A DNA stretch of 64,000 bases from Bog-473 sp035947875 (lineage in GTDB: Bacteria; Actinomycetota; Acidimicrobiia; Acidimicrobiales; RAAP-2): NCBI GenBank assembly GCA_035947875.1, contig DASZJQ010000110.1, forward strand, positions 1-64,000, read 5' to 3'. The first letter of the stretch is position 1; the number at the start of each line of letters is the position of its first letter. This document shows, in pieces, positions 42,922 to 50,963 of the stretch. The notes beneath the pieces are model-generated. The model was not told where the DNA came from. It ran no database searches and saw only the letters and a program-made list of their open reading frames with translations. Both the position numbers and the translations under genes were made by a program.

Positions 42922-44372
42922 CGCGGCGCTCCCGCCAGGGGAAGATGATGGTGATGGTGGTAGGCGGCGTCGTCGACCCTGACCGCGTGGAGGTCCGGCC
43001 CCGCCGCGGCGACGATCTCGACGTCGAGCAGGTCCCCGGCGACGGTGTCGGGTGGGAGACGGACGATGCCGTCGATCTCGGGCGCCTCGTGCACCGTGCG
43101 GCCCCGCCCCGGGCTGTCCACCAGCACCTGGCGCCGCTGGCCCACCAGCAGGTCCCGCCGGGCCGCCGTGATCCCGTCCTGCAGCTCGGCGCACTCGCGG
43201 AGGCGTTCGAGGGCCAGTTCGGCCGGCACCTGATCGGGCAGATCGGCCGCATGGGTCCCCACTTCGGGGGAGAACGGGAAGAACCCGGCCCAATCGAGCT
43301 GGCCCTCGGCCAGGAACTCCAGGAGCCGGTCGTGGTCACGCTCCGTCTCGCCCGGGTAACCGAGGATGAAGGAGGAGCGGAAGGTGGCCTGATCGTCGAG
43401 GCGGCGGATGTCGGCGATGCGGCGCAGGAAGCGCTCGCCGTCACCCCATCGCCGCATGCGGGCCAGCAGCGGGCGGGAGACGTGCTGGAGGGAGAGGTCG
43501 AAGTACGGCACCCCGGTGGCCACCACCGCCTCGATGAGCTCGTCGGTCAACCCGGACGGGTACAGGTAGAGGAGCCTCGTGCGGTCGACGCGGGCCGAGA
43601 CGGCGCGGGTCAGGGCGGCGATGGGCGACCGGCCGGCCTTCACCCGCTCACCCGGCCGCGAGCGGTCGCGGCCGTAGGAAGCCAGGTCCTGGGCCACCAG
43701 CACGATCTCGCGCAGCGGCGGCGCGGCGTCACCGCCCGGCGTCGATCCGCCGGCCAGGAGCGACGCCACCTCGGCCATGATCTCGTCGGTGCCCCGCGAC
43801 CGCTGCTTGCCCCGGAACGACGGGATGGCGCAGAAGCCACAGATGCGGTCGCACCCTTCGGCCACCTTGACGTAGGCCCACGGGGCCTCCGACGCCGGGC
43901 GGGCCAACTCGAGCAGGTCGAACCCCTTGGTGGGTCGTGGGCCGGTCGGGGCTGTCGGCGTCGGCGAGAGCGCGGGCGTGGGCGTGGAGGTGGCCGACAA
44001 GGTCACGGGGACCGGTACTGGGACGGGTACGGGTGGCGGGAGCGTCTCGCCGAAGTCCAGGCCGAAGCCGGCCACCAGGTCCACTTCGGGCAGCGCCTCG
44101 GTCAGCTCGTCGCCGTAACGTTCGGCCATGCAGCCGGTGACCACCAGACGAGCCCCGGGTGACCGTTGGTCCGCCAACTCGAGCACGGTCTCGATCGATT
44201 CCTGGCGGGCCGACTCAATGAAGGCGCAGGTGTTGATCACCACCAGGTCGGCTTCCGCCGGCCCTGCGGCGCGCCGATAGCCCTGAGCGGCCAACCGCCC
44301 CGCCAGCTTGTCCGAGTCAACCTGGTTCTTCGGACATCCCAAGGTCTGTAACCAGTACCGACCTTCGCCCAC
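42918..44372 (-). CDS. rimO: ribosomal protein S12 methylthiotransferase RimO
   Basis: 484 residues from a GTG. The MTTase N-terminal domain opens YWLQTLGCPKNQVDSDKLAG with its cluster Cys, followed by VINTCAFIESARQESI and VTGCMAERY. The radical-SAM cluster motif is C-x3-C-x2-C in EGCDRICGFCAIPSFRGKQ. The C-terminal TRAM region includes VGQRRQVLVDS. It adds a methylthio group to an Asp of ribosomal protein S12. Between the N-terminal and radical-SAM domains lies a non-family insert of ~35 residues (PVPVPVPVPVT, then TPTPALSPTPTAPTGP). First gene of the rimO-pgsA-cinA operon. Confidence 0.95.
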   Translation of the reverse strand: MGEGRYWLQTLGCPKNQVDSDKLAGRLAAQGYRRAAGPAEADLVVINTCAFIESARQESIETVLELADQRSPGARLVVTGCMAERYGDELTEALPEVDLVAGFGLDFGETLPPPVPVPVPVPVTLSATSTPTPALSPTPTAPTGPRPTKGFDLLELARPASEAPWAYVKVAEGCDRICGFCAIPSFRGKQRSRGTDEIMAEVASLLAGGSTPGGDAAPPLREIVLVAQDLASYGRDRSRPGERVKAGRSPIAALTRAVSARVDRTRLLYLYPSGLTDELIEAVVATGVPYFDLSLQHVSRPLLARMRRWGDGERFLRRIADIRRLDDQATFRSSFILGYPGETERDHDRLLEFLAEGQLDWAGFFPFSPEVGTHAADLPDQVPAELALERLRECAELQDGITAARRDLLVGQRRQVLVDSPGRGRTVHEAPEIDGIVRLPPDTVAGDLLDVEIVAAAGPDLHAVRVDDAAYHHHHHLPLAGAPR

Positions 44373-44476
44373 GCGCGCTCCTTACAGCCGACCGGGCCCA
44401 CCACGGTGGCGGGACACGGCAAGTCCGCCGGGGCGGACCTCTTTGGTTCGGGCACATCTGGTACCCGCCCCCGGAG

Positions 44477-44565
44477 CGGAGAGGGAGGGATTTGAACCCT
44501 CGGACCCAGTTACCCAGGTCAATTCATTAGCAGTGAATCCGATTCGGCCGCTCTCGCACCTCTCC
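44477..44565 (-). tRNA. tRNA-Ser (GCU anticodon)
   Basis: An 89-base class II tRNA on the minus strand. Acceptor arms GGAGAGG and CCTCTCC pair fully. The anticodon stem ATTCA/TGAAT closes the loop CTGCTAA, giving anticodon GCU for serine AGC/AGU codons. A long variable arm (ACCTGGGTAACTGGGTCC) and T-loop TTCAAAT complete it. CCA is not encoded. No integrase or duplicated 3' end is seen, so it is not evidently an attachment site. Confidence 0.95.
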
Positions 44566-44742
44566 CGGTGCGCCAAGTGTAGGTCATGAGCGATGCATCA
44601 CCATTTCGACTGGACAGAGCCTGCGAGCCTGCGAACTGGGTCAATACAGCAGTGCGGTGCCGTCTGCGGGCGAGACAGCACGGGTCCTGGACCCGCTCCT
44701 ACGACCCGGCGACGGCGTAGCTCGTGAGCGCCGACACCGCTT

Positions 44743-45783
44743 TCATCGGGCGAGCACGACCTTGATAGCGCCGGTGTCGGCGGCTCGGGCGAACACGTCA
44801 TAGGCCTCGATCATCTCGTGCAAATTGAAGTGGTGGGTCGCAAACTGAGCGGCTTCAATCTGGTGAGAAGCCACCAGACGGAGCAGCGTGGGAGTCGAAT
44901 AGGTGTCGACCAGCCCAGTCGTTATGGTCACGTCGCGTGTCCACAACGACTCGAGGTGCAAGGTGACGGGCTTGCCGTGGACTCCGATATTGGCCACATG
45001 GCCCCCCGGGCGAACCAACTCGGTGCAGAGTTGAAAGCTGGCCGGCACCCCGACCGCCTCGATGACGACGTCGGCTCCCAGCCCGCCGGTGAGCCGCTGA
45101 ACGTACGCGACGGCACCCTCTTGGGAGTTGTTGAACGTGTGATCGGCCCCAAAACGTTTGGCCGCGTCGAGGCGGGCGTCCGCGAGGTCGATGGCGATCA
45201 CGTGACTCGGTGAGTACAGCAGTGCCCCGGTGATGGCTGAGAGCCCGATCGGGCCGGCTCCGACCACCACGACGGTGTCGCCGGGCTGGACTCTTCCATT
45301 GAGGACTCCCACTTCGTAGGCGGTTGGAAGGATGTCGGCCAACATGAGGAGCTCCTCGTCACTGGCACCATCGGGCAGGCGGTACGTAGAGGTGTCGGCA
45401 AAGGGCACACGAACGTATTCGGCTTGGGTGCCGTCGATCATGTGGCCGAGGATCCAGCCACCCCCACCGAGGCATTGGCCGTAACGCCCTTCCCGACAGA
45501 ATCGACAGGCTCCGCACGCCGAGATGCACGACACGAGCACCCGGTCACCGGCGGAAACAGTCTTGACACCGGTGCCGACCTCTTCAATGGTGCCCACGGC
45601 CTCGTGGCCGAGAATTCGCCCACCGGTGACCTCGGGCGTGTCGCCTTTCAAGATGTGCAAGTCAGACCCGCAGATCGTGGTGACGTCAATTCTCACGATG
45701 GCGTCGGTGTCCTCGCGCAGCGACGGGTGCGGCACCTCTTCCCACGCTTTGGATCCGGGGCCGTTGTAGACGAGTGCTTTCAT
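44743..45783 (-). CDS. zinc-dependent alcohol dehydrogenase (MDR family)
   Basis: 346 residues from ATG 45783 with AAGGAGATG 7 bases upstream. Catalytic zinc ligands: Cys in TICGSDLH, His-Glu in GHEAVG; structural zinc Cys cluster CGACRFCREGRYGQC. Rossmann motif VVVVGAGPIGLSAI. The N-terminus MKALVYNGPGSKAWEEVPHP and length match a widespread bacterial subfamily near alcohol/threonine-type dehydrogenases. It is the first of the genes around devR/devS; adh-type genes occur in mycobacterial DosR regulons, so redox balancing under low oxygen is a fair guess. Substrate unknown. Downstream it faces the tRNA, with a small palindrome at 44681-44695 that might act as terminator. Confidence 0.92.
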   Translation of the reverse strand: MKALVYNGPGSKAWEEVPHPSLREDTDAIVRIDVTTICGSDLHILKGDTPEVTGGRILGHEAVGTIEEVGTGVKTVSAGDRVLVSCISACGACRFCREGRYGQCLGGGGWILGHMIDGTQAEYVRVPFADTSTYRLPDGASDEELLMLADILPTAYEVGVLNGRVQPGDTVVVVGAGPIGLSAITGALLYSPSHVIAIDLADARLDAAKRFGADHTFNNSQEGAVAYVQRLTGGLGADVVIEAVGVPASFQLCTELVRPGGHVANIGVHGKPVTLHLESLWTRDVTITTGLVDTYSTPTLLRLVASHQIEAAQFATHHFNLHEMIEAYDVFARAADTGAIKVVLAR

Positions 45784-45872
45784 GGGTGCATCTCCTTGTG
45801 TCTTGATGCCCACACTGCGTTTGAGCGTGGGAGATCTCCGAGCCGACATTTCTCGGCTTGCTGGCTATCTGG

Positions 45873-46586
45873 CTATCTGGCTATGTGCAATGAGGCCTGA
45901 GTGGGTCTTGCAGGCTGTATTGAGGTTGTCTCTTGGACGATGACGCGGCCCGAGATCTGACAGGTGGTGATCCCCATGAGGACATCCCGCGAACCACCGG
46001 CCCAGGGCTCGATATCGAGCGTTCCCACGTGACGCCGACCTATCGGATCTTCGATTCGATGGGGGGTGCCGCTCACCAGCACGCTCCATCCTGCGCTCAT
46101 GGCGTCGTCGATGCGATCGACTTCGAAGCCAACCGTTTCGTTGGTCTCAACTCCAGAGGCCACTGATTCGTTGGTACGAAAGACGACGTCGCCGTCGTGG
46201 GTGGCGAAGTTCACCGGCAGGGCGACCGGGCCCCGGGCAGTCGAATAGACCACTCGTCCAACCCCGCCGGACAGCAAGCGCTCTTGGCACAGATCAGGGG
46301 AGAGGACTTCGAGCACGGGATGGACACCGGCACGGCCGGTGCCCGGGGATCGATCGAACTCACCGCCGGCGAGAGCGGCCGCGGTGGTGCCCAAGGCATC
46401 GGCAAGCCGAACGACCGCTCCGGCGGGCAACGAAACCGAGGGGCTCGTCTTGAGATTTTCGAGGTAGCCAGGATCCATGCCGGTGAGTTTGGCCAGGTCC
46501 TCGGTGGTCAGCCCGAGTTCCGATTGGCGATGGTCAACCCGGCGAGCGAAGTCACCGGTGGAGGGGGCAACCGGGCGCACTGTCAT
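45873..46586 (-). CDS. XRE-type HTH fused to pyridoxamine 5'-phosphate oxidase-like domain
   Basis: 237 residues. Residues ~12-75 form a XRE/Cro helix-turn-helix (SELGLTTEDLAKLTGMDPGYLENL). Residues ~95-215 are a PPOX split barrel: LSGGVGRVVYSTARGPVALPVNF and the VGFEVDRIDDAMSAGWSVLVSGTPHRI segment, then LDIEPWAGG. The fusion suggests a regulator that senses FMN, F420 or redox state, or a flavoenzyme with autoregulation. Such pairs are frequent near DosR genes in actinobacteria. Divergent from the small membrane protein at 47007, with two candidate DosR-like sites between. Confidence 0.85.
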   Translation of the reverse strand: MTVRPVAPSTGDFARRVDHRQSELGLTTEDLAKLTGMDPGYLENLKTSPSVSLPAGAVVRLADALGTTAAALAGGEFDRSPGTGRAGVHPVLEVLSPDLCQERLLSGGVGRVVYSTARGPVALPVNFATHDGDVVFRTNESVASGVETNETVGFEVDRIDDAMSAGWSVLVSGTPHRIEDPIGRRHVGTLDIEPWAGGSRDVLMGITTCQISGRVIVQETTSIQPARPTQASLHIAR

Positions 46587-46815
46587 TTCTCAGATCCCGT
46601 CGTCTTCCCGATTTCAACATTCAGCCGGCCCTTGACGCGATTGGCGAGCGAGGGCAGAAGCGGTGTCGTCATGACGGTCGTGCACGGGGCGACGATGGCG
46701 AAGTTGACGGAAGTCCGAGACTGTTGCGCTCCGGCGCTGCATCTTTCATTCCAGTCGGAAGTTGATTGAACCGAGATCATGGACCGAGTCTGACGAGCGG
46801 CGGGGCCTCGGGACA

Positions 46816-46829
46816 GGGCCGAAAGTCCC
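46816..46829. promoter_or_regulatory. candidate DosR-like box
   Basis: GGGCCGAAAGTCCC agrees with the core of the mycobacterial DosR box, GGGACTWWAGTCCC, at 12 of 14 positions, including the complete right half AGTCCC and the W-W centre. It lies in the region between the XRE-PPOX gene and the membrane protein gene, about 230 and 180 bases from their starts. Confidence 0.4.
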
Positions 46830-46921
46830 AAGGCTGACTCCCGAACGGGAGCCGGGTCACTCCGGCAATGGAGATTGGCGCGAACGGCCATACGGAAAGC
46901 GATGACCAACCGGTGTGATCT

Positions 46922-46947
46922 GGGCCGATGCCGATGACGTTCGGCCC
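46922..46947. promoter_or_regulatory. inverted repeat GGGCCGA-N12-TCGGCCC
   Basis: Two perfect 7-base arms separated by 12 bases lie 60 bases upstream of the small membrane protein ATG. The arm GGGCCGA is the same as the left half of the DosR-like site at 46816, so one regulator may read both. Hairpin formation is possible but weak for the loop size. Confidence 0.45.
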
Positions 46948-47006
46948 TAGCGGACGATGTAGCCAGAGCGCATGGTGGGTCCACGAAACCAACAGGAGGA
47001 ATAATC

Positions 47007-47624
47007 ATGCAACGTAAAGTCTTCGATTTCATAGCCAGCGCCGGTGGCGCCGTCATGGTGGTGGTTCTGGTCGTCGCGGGAGGTCTGTTGATGTGGGGCT
47101 ACAGCTTCACCAACTCGAGCGTCCACAACCAGTTGGCCCAACAACAGATCACCTTCCCAAGTGCAGCGGCCTTTGCCCACGCCAAGGCGGGCACCGAGGT
47201 CACTCCGGGGATGAGGCCCTACCTCCTCAAGTACGCCGGCCAACCGTTGACAACCGGGGCTCAAGCTGAGGCGTACGCCGACCACTTCATTGCCGTGCAC
47301 CTGAGTGAAATGCCACTCGGGGGTATTTACGCCAACGTCAGCACGGCTTCTCGGGCCAACCCCACCAACAAAGCACTCGCGGCTGAGGTTCAGACTTCAT
47401 TCCAAGGGACGACGTTGCGCGGGTTGCTGCTTGAGGCATACGCGTTCTCAGAGTTTGGCTTGATCGCTCTGTGGGGAGCAATCGCCTCCTTCGCTCTGGC
47501 CGCGCTCATGGCGATCCTGGTCGGATTTGGGATCTGGCACGCACGCCGAACTCCGGAGGACACCGAGATCGTGGTGCACTCGGAACCCGAGCCCGAGGCC
47601 GAGCGCGAGCTGGTCACGGTCTAA
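47007..47624 (+). CDS. small two-span membrane protein of unknown function
   Basis: 205 residues with a near-ideal ribosome site (AGGAGGAATAATC). Membrane helix 1 at ~10-32 (SAGGAVMVVVLVVAGGLLMWGY), an external domain of ~110 residues (ITFPSAAAFAHAKAGTEVTPGM, GQPLTTGAQAEAYADHFI), helix 2 at ~150-175 (SEFGLIALWGAIASFALAALMAILVGFGIW) and an acidic cytoplasmic tail. The pattern around Q-A-x-A-Y-A-D-x-F-I and the S-M-P-L-G-G-I-Y-like segment (EMPLGGIYANVS) is seen in DosR-linked actinobacterial proteins of unknown role. Followed by a perfect terminator. Function not known. Confidence 0.75.
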   Translation: MQRKVFDFIASAGGAVMVVVLVVAGGLLMWGYSFTNSSVHNQLAQQQITFPSAAAFAHAKAGTEVTPGMRPYLLKYAGQPLTTGAQAEAYADHFIAVHLSEMPLGGIYANVSTASRANPTNKALAAEVQTSFQGTTLRGLLLEAYAFSEFGLIALWGAIASFALAALMAILVGFGIWHARRTPEDTEIVVHSEPEPEAERELVTV

Positions 47625-47655
47625 TCGAGCACCGCAACGACACATCAAAACAAAC

Positions 47656-47696
47656 GACCCTGCCCGGTGCCGCCATCCGGTGGCCCGGGCAGGGTC
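47656..47696 (+). terminator. terminator hairpin after membrane protein gene
   Basis: A 12-base perfect stem, GACCCTGCCCGG with CCGGGCAGGGTC, encloses a 17-base loop, starting 31 bases after the stop of the gene ending at 47624. No U-tract. Confidence 0.75.
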
Positions 47697-47806
47697 GCGC
47701 CCAGTGGCTGCAAAACGGGGCCACGGTGCGTCCCACTCCGAGCGTCCAGAAAAGAAGGGGAGTTTCGCCTCTATCCGGGCCCTTGGCGCTGGTCCATGAT
47801 GGATGG

Positions 47807-48139
47807 ATGTCGATGTACGTCGAACTCCTCTCCGCCGCCCTCGCTCGCGACGATCGAGTGCAGATGAACGTCGAGGACGTGCACGCATCGGCGGTGACGT
47901 GCCGCTACCGGATGCACGCATCGAGAATGCGAGCGGATCGTTCAGCGGAACGGGAACTCGCCACAGAAGTTGACTATGACTGTTCGCTGATCAACCTGTG
48001 TAGAGCTCTGGGCATTCCGGCCGATTCGACTCGCTTCGCCCAGCCCGCTCCCGAGAGGGCGCGGCTTGAACAAGCACTCGACGAAGCGGGTGAAGATCTG
48101 ACGAGCAGTGGCGGAAGCAGATCGGACCGGACGAGCTAG
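47807..48139 (+). CDS. small protein of unknown function next to devR
   Basis: 110 residues from ATG 47807 (M-S-M-Y-V-E-L-L); three overlapping ATGs just upstream are out of frame or lack support. The sequence begins MSMYVELLSAALARDDRVQM, contains a CRYRMHASRMRADRSAERELATEVDYD stretch and a SLINLCRALGIPADSTRFAQP segment suggestive of a small helical binding protein. No family is recognised. The last 4 bases overlap the convergent devR-like gene. Position makes it a possible member of the same regulon. Confidence 0.6.
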   Translation: MSMYVELLSAALARDDRVQMNVEDVHASAVTCRYRMHASRMRADRSAERELATEVDYDCSLINLCRALGIPADSTRFAQPAPERARLEQALDEAGEDLTSSGGSRSDRTS

Positions 48140-48801
48140 TACACATCCTCAGCGGCACCGGTGGGCTTCTCTGTGGGGTGAAGGGCTGAGTAGACAGCTG
48201 CTTCGGTGCGGCTGGCCATACCCAGCTTGGCCAGGAGGTTGCTGACATAGTTCTTGACCGTTTTCTCGGCCAGAAACATCTCTTCGCCAATTTGGCGGTT
48301 GGTGCGACCATCGGTGATGAGATCCAAGATCCGGCGTTCTTGGGATGAAAGCCCACGGAGCAAAGAGTCCTCTTCTGGAGCCTTTCTGATTCGCTCGACC
48401 ACTCTTGCCACGGCGCGAGGATCCATGAGGGAGTTGCCGGCGGCAACCTTCTTGACGTCCTCGACGAGCTCGCCGGCTCGGATTCGTTTGAGAACGTAGC
48501 CCGACGCTCCGGCCATCACGCTGGCGTAGAGAGCTTCGTCGTCGGCGTAGCTGGTCAACATGAGGCAGGCCAGGTCGGGCCGAGCGGACAACAGGTCTCG
48601 GCAGACCTCGATGCCGCTGCCCTCCTCGAGTCGGACGTCCAAGATTGCGACATCAGGCTTGGCCAATGGAACTCGCGTCAGAGCCTCGGCCGCAGTTGAT
48701 GCTTCGCCGACCACTTCGATGTCGTCGTCAATTTCGAGCAGCGATCGGACGCCCTGTCTGACCACCTCGTGATCGTCGAGGAGAAATACCCGAATGGTCA
48801 C
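48136..48801 (-). CDS. devR: NarL/LuxR response regulator, DevR/DosR-like
   Basis: 221 residues from GTG 48801 (VTIRVFLLDDHEVVRQGV); an upstream ATG at 48828 adds nine atypical residues. Receiver: acidic pair Asp9-Asp10, phosphoacceptor Asp55 (AILDVRLEEGSGIEVCRDLL), LTSYADDEAL and Lys in YVLKRI. The LuxR HTH reads NRQIGEEMFLAEKTVKNYVSN, then LLAKLGMASRTEAAV, matching mycobacterial DosR nearly residue for residue in the recognition helix. DosR drives the hypoxia/NO dormancy response. Here the kinase gene is divergent, not co-transcribed as in Mycobacterium. The promoter region holds an inverted repeat at 48842. Confidence 0.88.
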   Translation of the reverse strand: MTIRVFLLDDHEVVRQGVRSLLEIDDDIEVVGEASTAAEALTRVPLAKPDVAILDVRLEEGSGIEVCRDLLSARPDLACLMLTSYADDEALYASVMAGASGYVLKRIRAGELVEDVKKVAAGNSLMDPRAVARVVERIRKAPEEDSLLRGLSSQERRILDLITDGRTNRQIGEEMFLAEKTVKNYVSNLLAKLGMASRTEAAVYSALHPTEKPTGAAEDVY

Positions 48802-48841
48802 CAATCCATTGTGACAGCAAAAGACCATTTTCTGCCGCCGA

Positions 48842-48857
48842 GTCCTCTAGGGAGGAC
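48842..48857. promoter_or_regulatory. inverted repeat in devR/devS divergent promoter
   Basis: GTCCTC-TAGG-GAGGAC, perfect 6-base arms, lies about midway between the two divergent starts (48801 and 48905). The preceding A makes the left part AGTCCTC, reminiscent of a DosR half-site. An autoregulatory site is possible. Confidence 0.4.
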
Positions 48858-48904
48858 GCGCGCGCCACGGCGGAACGGCATCCGTCCTGGGTACGATTCT
48901 GCCG

Positions 48905-50038
48905 GTGCCGTACCGAAAGATAAATGACGCCGCCAAGCTTCAGCGATTAGTGGCGGCCATCCTTATGATTGAAGCCGATGTGGAGCTGCCAGAATTGTTG
49001 CGCCACCTGGTTGAGGAGGCCACCGAATTGGTCGCGGCCCGCTTCGGGGCCCTCGGGGTCCTGAACGAGGCCCGCACAGCCCTGGACCAGTTTGTGACGG
49101 TCGGACTGAGCGACGAGGAGGAACGGCTCATCGGGGCCCGGCCCACCGGGCGTGGCGTCCTTGGATTGCTCATCACCGATCCCGCGGCTCTGCGCCTCGA
49201 TGATCTTCGCTCCCACCCCGACAGCTACGGGTATCCGGCTCATCATCCACCGATGGACTCGTTTCTCGGAGTTCCCGTAAGGGTCAGAGGAGAGGTCTAT
49301 GGGAATCTCTACCTGACCGACAAACTGAACGCCGACACTTTCAGCGAAGAGGACGAGTTCATGGTGGGGGCACTGGCCTTGGCCGCTGGTGTGGCGATTG
49401 AGAACACCCGACTCAACGCAACGGTGAGCTTGCTGCGCATGTTGGAAGACCGGGACCGGATCGCGCGAGACCTCCACGACCAGGTCATCCAACGCATTTT
49501 CGCGGTCGGCATCTCGCTGCAAGGCGCCACCCGGATCGGAGGGCCCTCCGAGATCGTCGACCGTGTCAACCAGGCGGTCGACGATCTCGACTCCACCATG
49601 GACGACATCCGCACAGCCATCTTCGATCTCGAAGACGGGCTGGGGGATCGGGGACTACGCCGCAGCGTCCTCGACTTGGCCACCCAGATGACCCCACTAT
49701 TCGGATTTCGCCCTCAGGTCAGCTTCCATGGGCCGGTCGAAGCTGGAGTCTCCCAGCGGATGGCTGACCATGCGCTGGCGGTCCTCCGCGAAGCACTCAC
49801 CAATGTGAGCAAGCACGCGCACGCGACTCAAGTTCTTGTCGGTGTCACCCTTGGCGAGGAGTTGCGAATTGAAGTGACCGACAATGGGGTGGGTGCAGCG
49901 GTGCGGGAAGGTGGCGCCATTGGCGGGGGAAGGGGGCTGAGGAATCTGCGCAGCCGGGCCGAGAGGCTCGGTGGCAGCCTTGAGGTTACCGACTCCGGCG
50001 GGGCCGGGACGCATCTCGTCTGGCGCGTACCTTATTAA
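48905..50038 (+). CDS. devS: GAF-domain sensor histidine kinase, DevS/DosS-like
   Basis: 377 residues from GTG 48905. Residues ~25-170 form one GAF domain of the DosS type: ARFGALGVLNEARTALDQFV, GRGVLGLLITDP, HPDSYGYPAHHPPMDSFLGV and VYGNLYLTDK. HisKA_3 follows with His191 (DRIARDLHDQVIQRIF), then HATPase_c (ALTNVSKHAHATQV, TDNGVGA, GGGRGLRNLRSRAERLGG). Mycobacterial DosS has two GAF domains and binds heme in the first; this protein has one. The H113-H114-P-P-M stretch is near where the heme His would fall, but ligand identity needs alignment. Cognate to the divergent devR-like gene. Confidence 0.9.
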   Translation: MPYRKINDAAKLQRLVAAILMIEADVELPELLRHLVEEATELVAARFGALGVLNEARTALDQFVTVGLSDEEERLIGARPTGRGVLGLLITDPAALRLDDLRSHPDSYGYPAHHPPMDSFLGVPVRVRGEVYGNLYLTDKLNADTFSEEDEFMVGALALAAGVAIENTRLNATVSLLRMLEDRDRIARDLHDQVIQRIFAVGISLQGATRIGGPSEIVDRVNQAVDDLDSTMDDIRTAIFDLEDGLGDRGLRRSVLDLATQMTPLFGFRPQVSFHGPVEAGVSQRMADHALAVLREALTNVSKHAHATQVLVGVTLGEELRIEVTDNGVGAAVREGGAIGGGRGLRNLRSRAERLGGSLEVTDSGGAGTHLVWRVPY

Positions 50039-50205
50039 TGGTGCGTACCTGGCTGATCACCAGTTCGAGATGGAGAGCGCCATGCGGGCCAAGTTGCCCG
50101 CCGCACCGTCATCGAATCGGCGCAAAGGCATGAGCCGCCGACCATGCATGGCCCTGATCGGGCGCCCCTCTTCTTGAGGACCAGCCGCGGACTGTTCCTT
50201 GAATG

Positions 50206-50219
50206 GGGCCCTTCGTCCC
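50206..50219. promoter_or_regulatory. candidate DosR-like box upstream of GNAT gene
   Basis: GGGCCCTTCGTCCC matches the DosR core GGGACTWWAGTCCC at 11 of 14 positions, with the T-T centre and GTCCC right half. It lies 28 bases upstream of ATG 50247 and 67 upstream of the preferred GNAT start at 50286, in a suitable promoter position for the GNAT-HDAC operon. Confidence 0.4.
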
Positions 50220-50285
50220 TATCGCAGGCCGCTCTTTCGGGCCACGATGGTGAATGAGGTGAATGAAGTGACACATCAGAACGAC

Positions 50286-50963
50286 ATGACCATCTGCAGC
50301 GCGAACCACATTTTCAGTTCAAGCCCAGCCCGATCGTGTGCAGTGCCCCCGAACTACCCAAGGGGATTCGACAATGACGTCGTGTGCTCGGGGAACATGA
50401 CCATTCACATCCGACCCATCCGACCCGACGATGCCTCGCGTCTGGCGGCGTTCCACCGTTACTTGGCCCCTCGCTCGATCTATCTGAGGTTCTTCTCTTT
50501 CCATCCGTATCTCTCGGAACGCGAGCTAGAGAATTTCACCTGCGTCGATTATGAAGACCGATTTGCACTCGTGGCCGAACTCGATGGTCAGTTGCTCGCG
50601 GTGGGTCGGTACGATCGCACACCTGACACCACCGAGGCTGAGGTGGCTTTCGTAGTGGCTGACGATTTCCAGCATCATGGAATCGGCGGACTGTTGCTCG
50701 ACGAACTGGCTCGGGCCGCCATGGAAAGGGGTATCACGACCTTTGTGGCCGACACCCTGCAAGAAAATCACACCATGCTCGATATCTTCTTCCATTCTGG
50801 GTTCCTGGTTTCGACGGGGTGTGAATATGGCATATTGACGCTTCGCTTCCCGATCGAACCGACCGAGGCGTATTGGGCGGCGGTTGAATGGCGGGAGAGA
50901 CTGCGCCAGGAGCCGAAGGCAGTCTTTCGACCTGTGCGTAGCACGCAACGAGAACAATGCTGA
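50286..50963 (+). CDS. GNAT family N-acetyltransferase
   Basis: About 225 residues from ATG 50286; ATG 50247 is an alternative, and ATG 50397 would remove conserved residues such as YPRGFDNDVV that precede IHIRPIRPDDASRL in relatives. The GNAT core is visible: VAELDGQLLAVGRYDR, AEVAFVVADDFQHHGIGGLLLDELARAA (acetyl-CoA loop variant Q-H-H-G-I-G) and TFVADTLQENHTMLDIFFHSGF. It resembles the acetyltransferase domain of actinobacterial protein-lysine acetyltransferases that act on acyl-CoA synthetases. The stop overlaps the HDAC-type gene by 7 bases. An acetylation/deacetylation pair is suggested. Confidence 0.85.
   Translation: MTICSANHIFSSSPARSCAVPPNYPRGFDNDVVCSGNMTIHIRPIRPDDASRLAAFHRYLAPRSIYLRFFSFHPYLSERELENFTCVDYEDRFALVAELDGQLLAVGRYDRTPDTTEAEVAFVVADDFQHHGIGGLLLDELARAAMERGITTFVADTLQENHTMLDIFFHSGFLVSTGCEYGILTLRFPIEPTEAYWAAVEWRERLRQEPKAVFRPVRSTQREQC

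Larger units (their letters stand above)
46587..47006. other. 420-base divergent intergenic region with DosR-like sites
   Basis: No credible gene is present. It holds two operator candidates (46816-46829 and 46922-46947) and the strong ribosome site AGGAGGAATAATC of the gene at 47007. Both flanking genes could be controlled from here. Confidence 0.55.

Noticed and set aside
40214..44162. Long plus-strand frames (449 and 405 codons) over the response regulator and rimO-pgsA region
   Set aside because: Overlap well-supported conserved genes on the other strand and contain no recognisable domain.
44477..44565. tRNA-Ser as an integration site
   Set aside because: No integrase, no duplicated tRNA 3' end and no composition change were seen on either side.
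44681..44695. 15-base palindrome CGGGTCCTGGACCCG downstream of the alcohol dehydrogenase
   Set aside because: Loop would be one to three bases and there is no U-tract; too weak to call as terminator or DosR box (wrong spacing).
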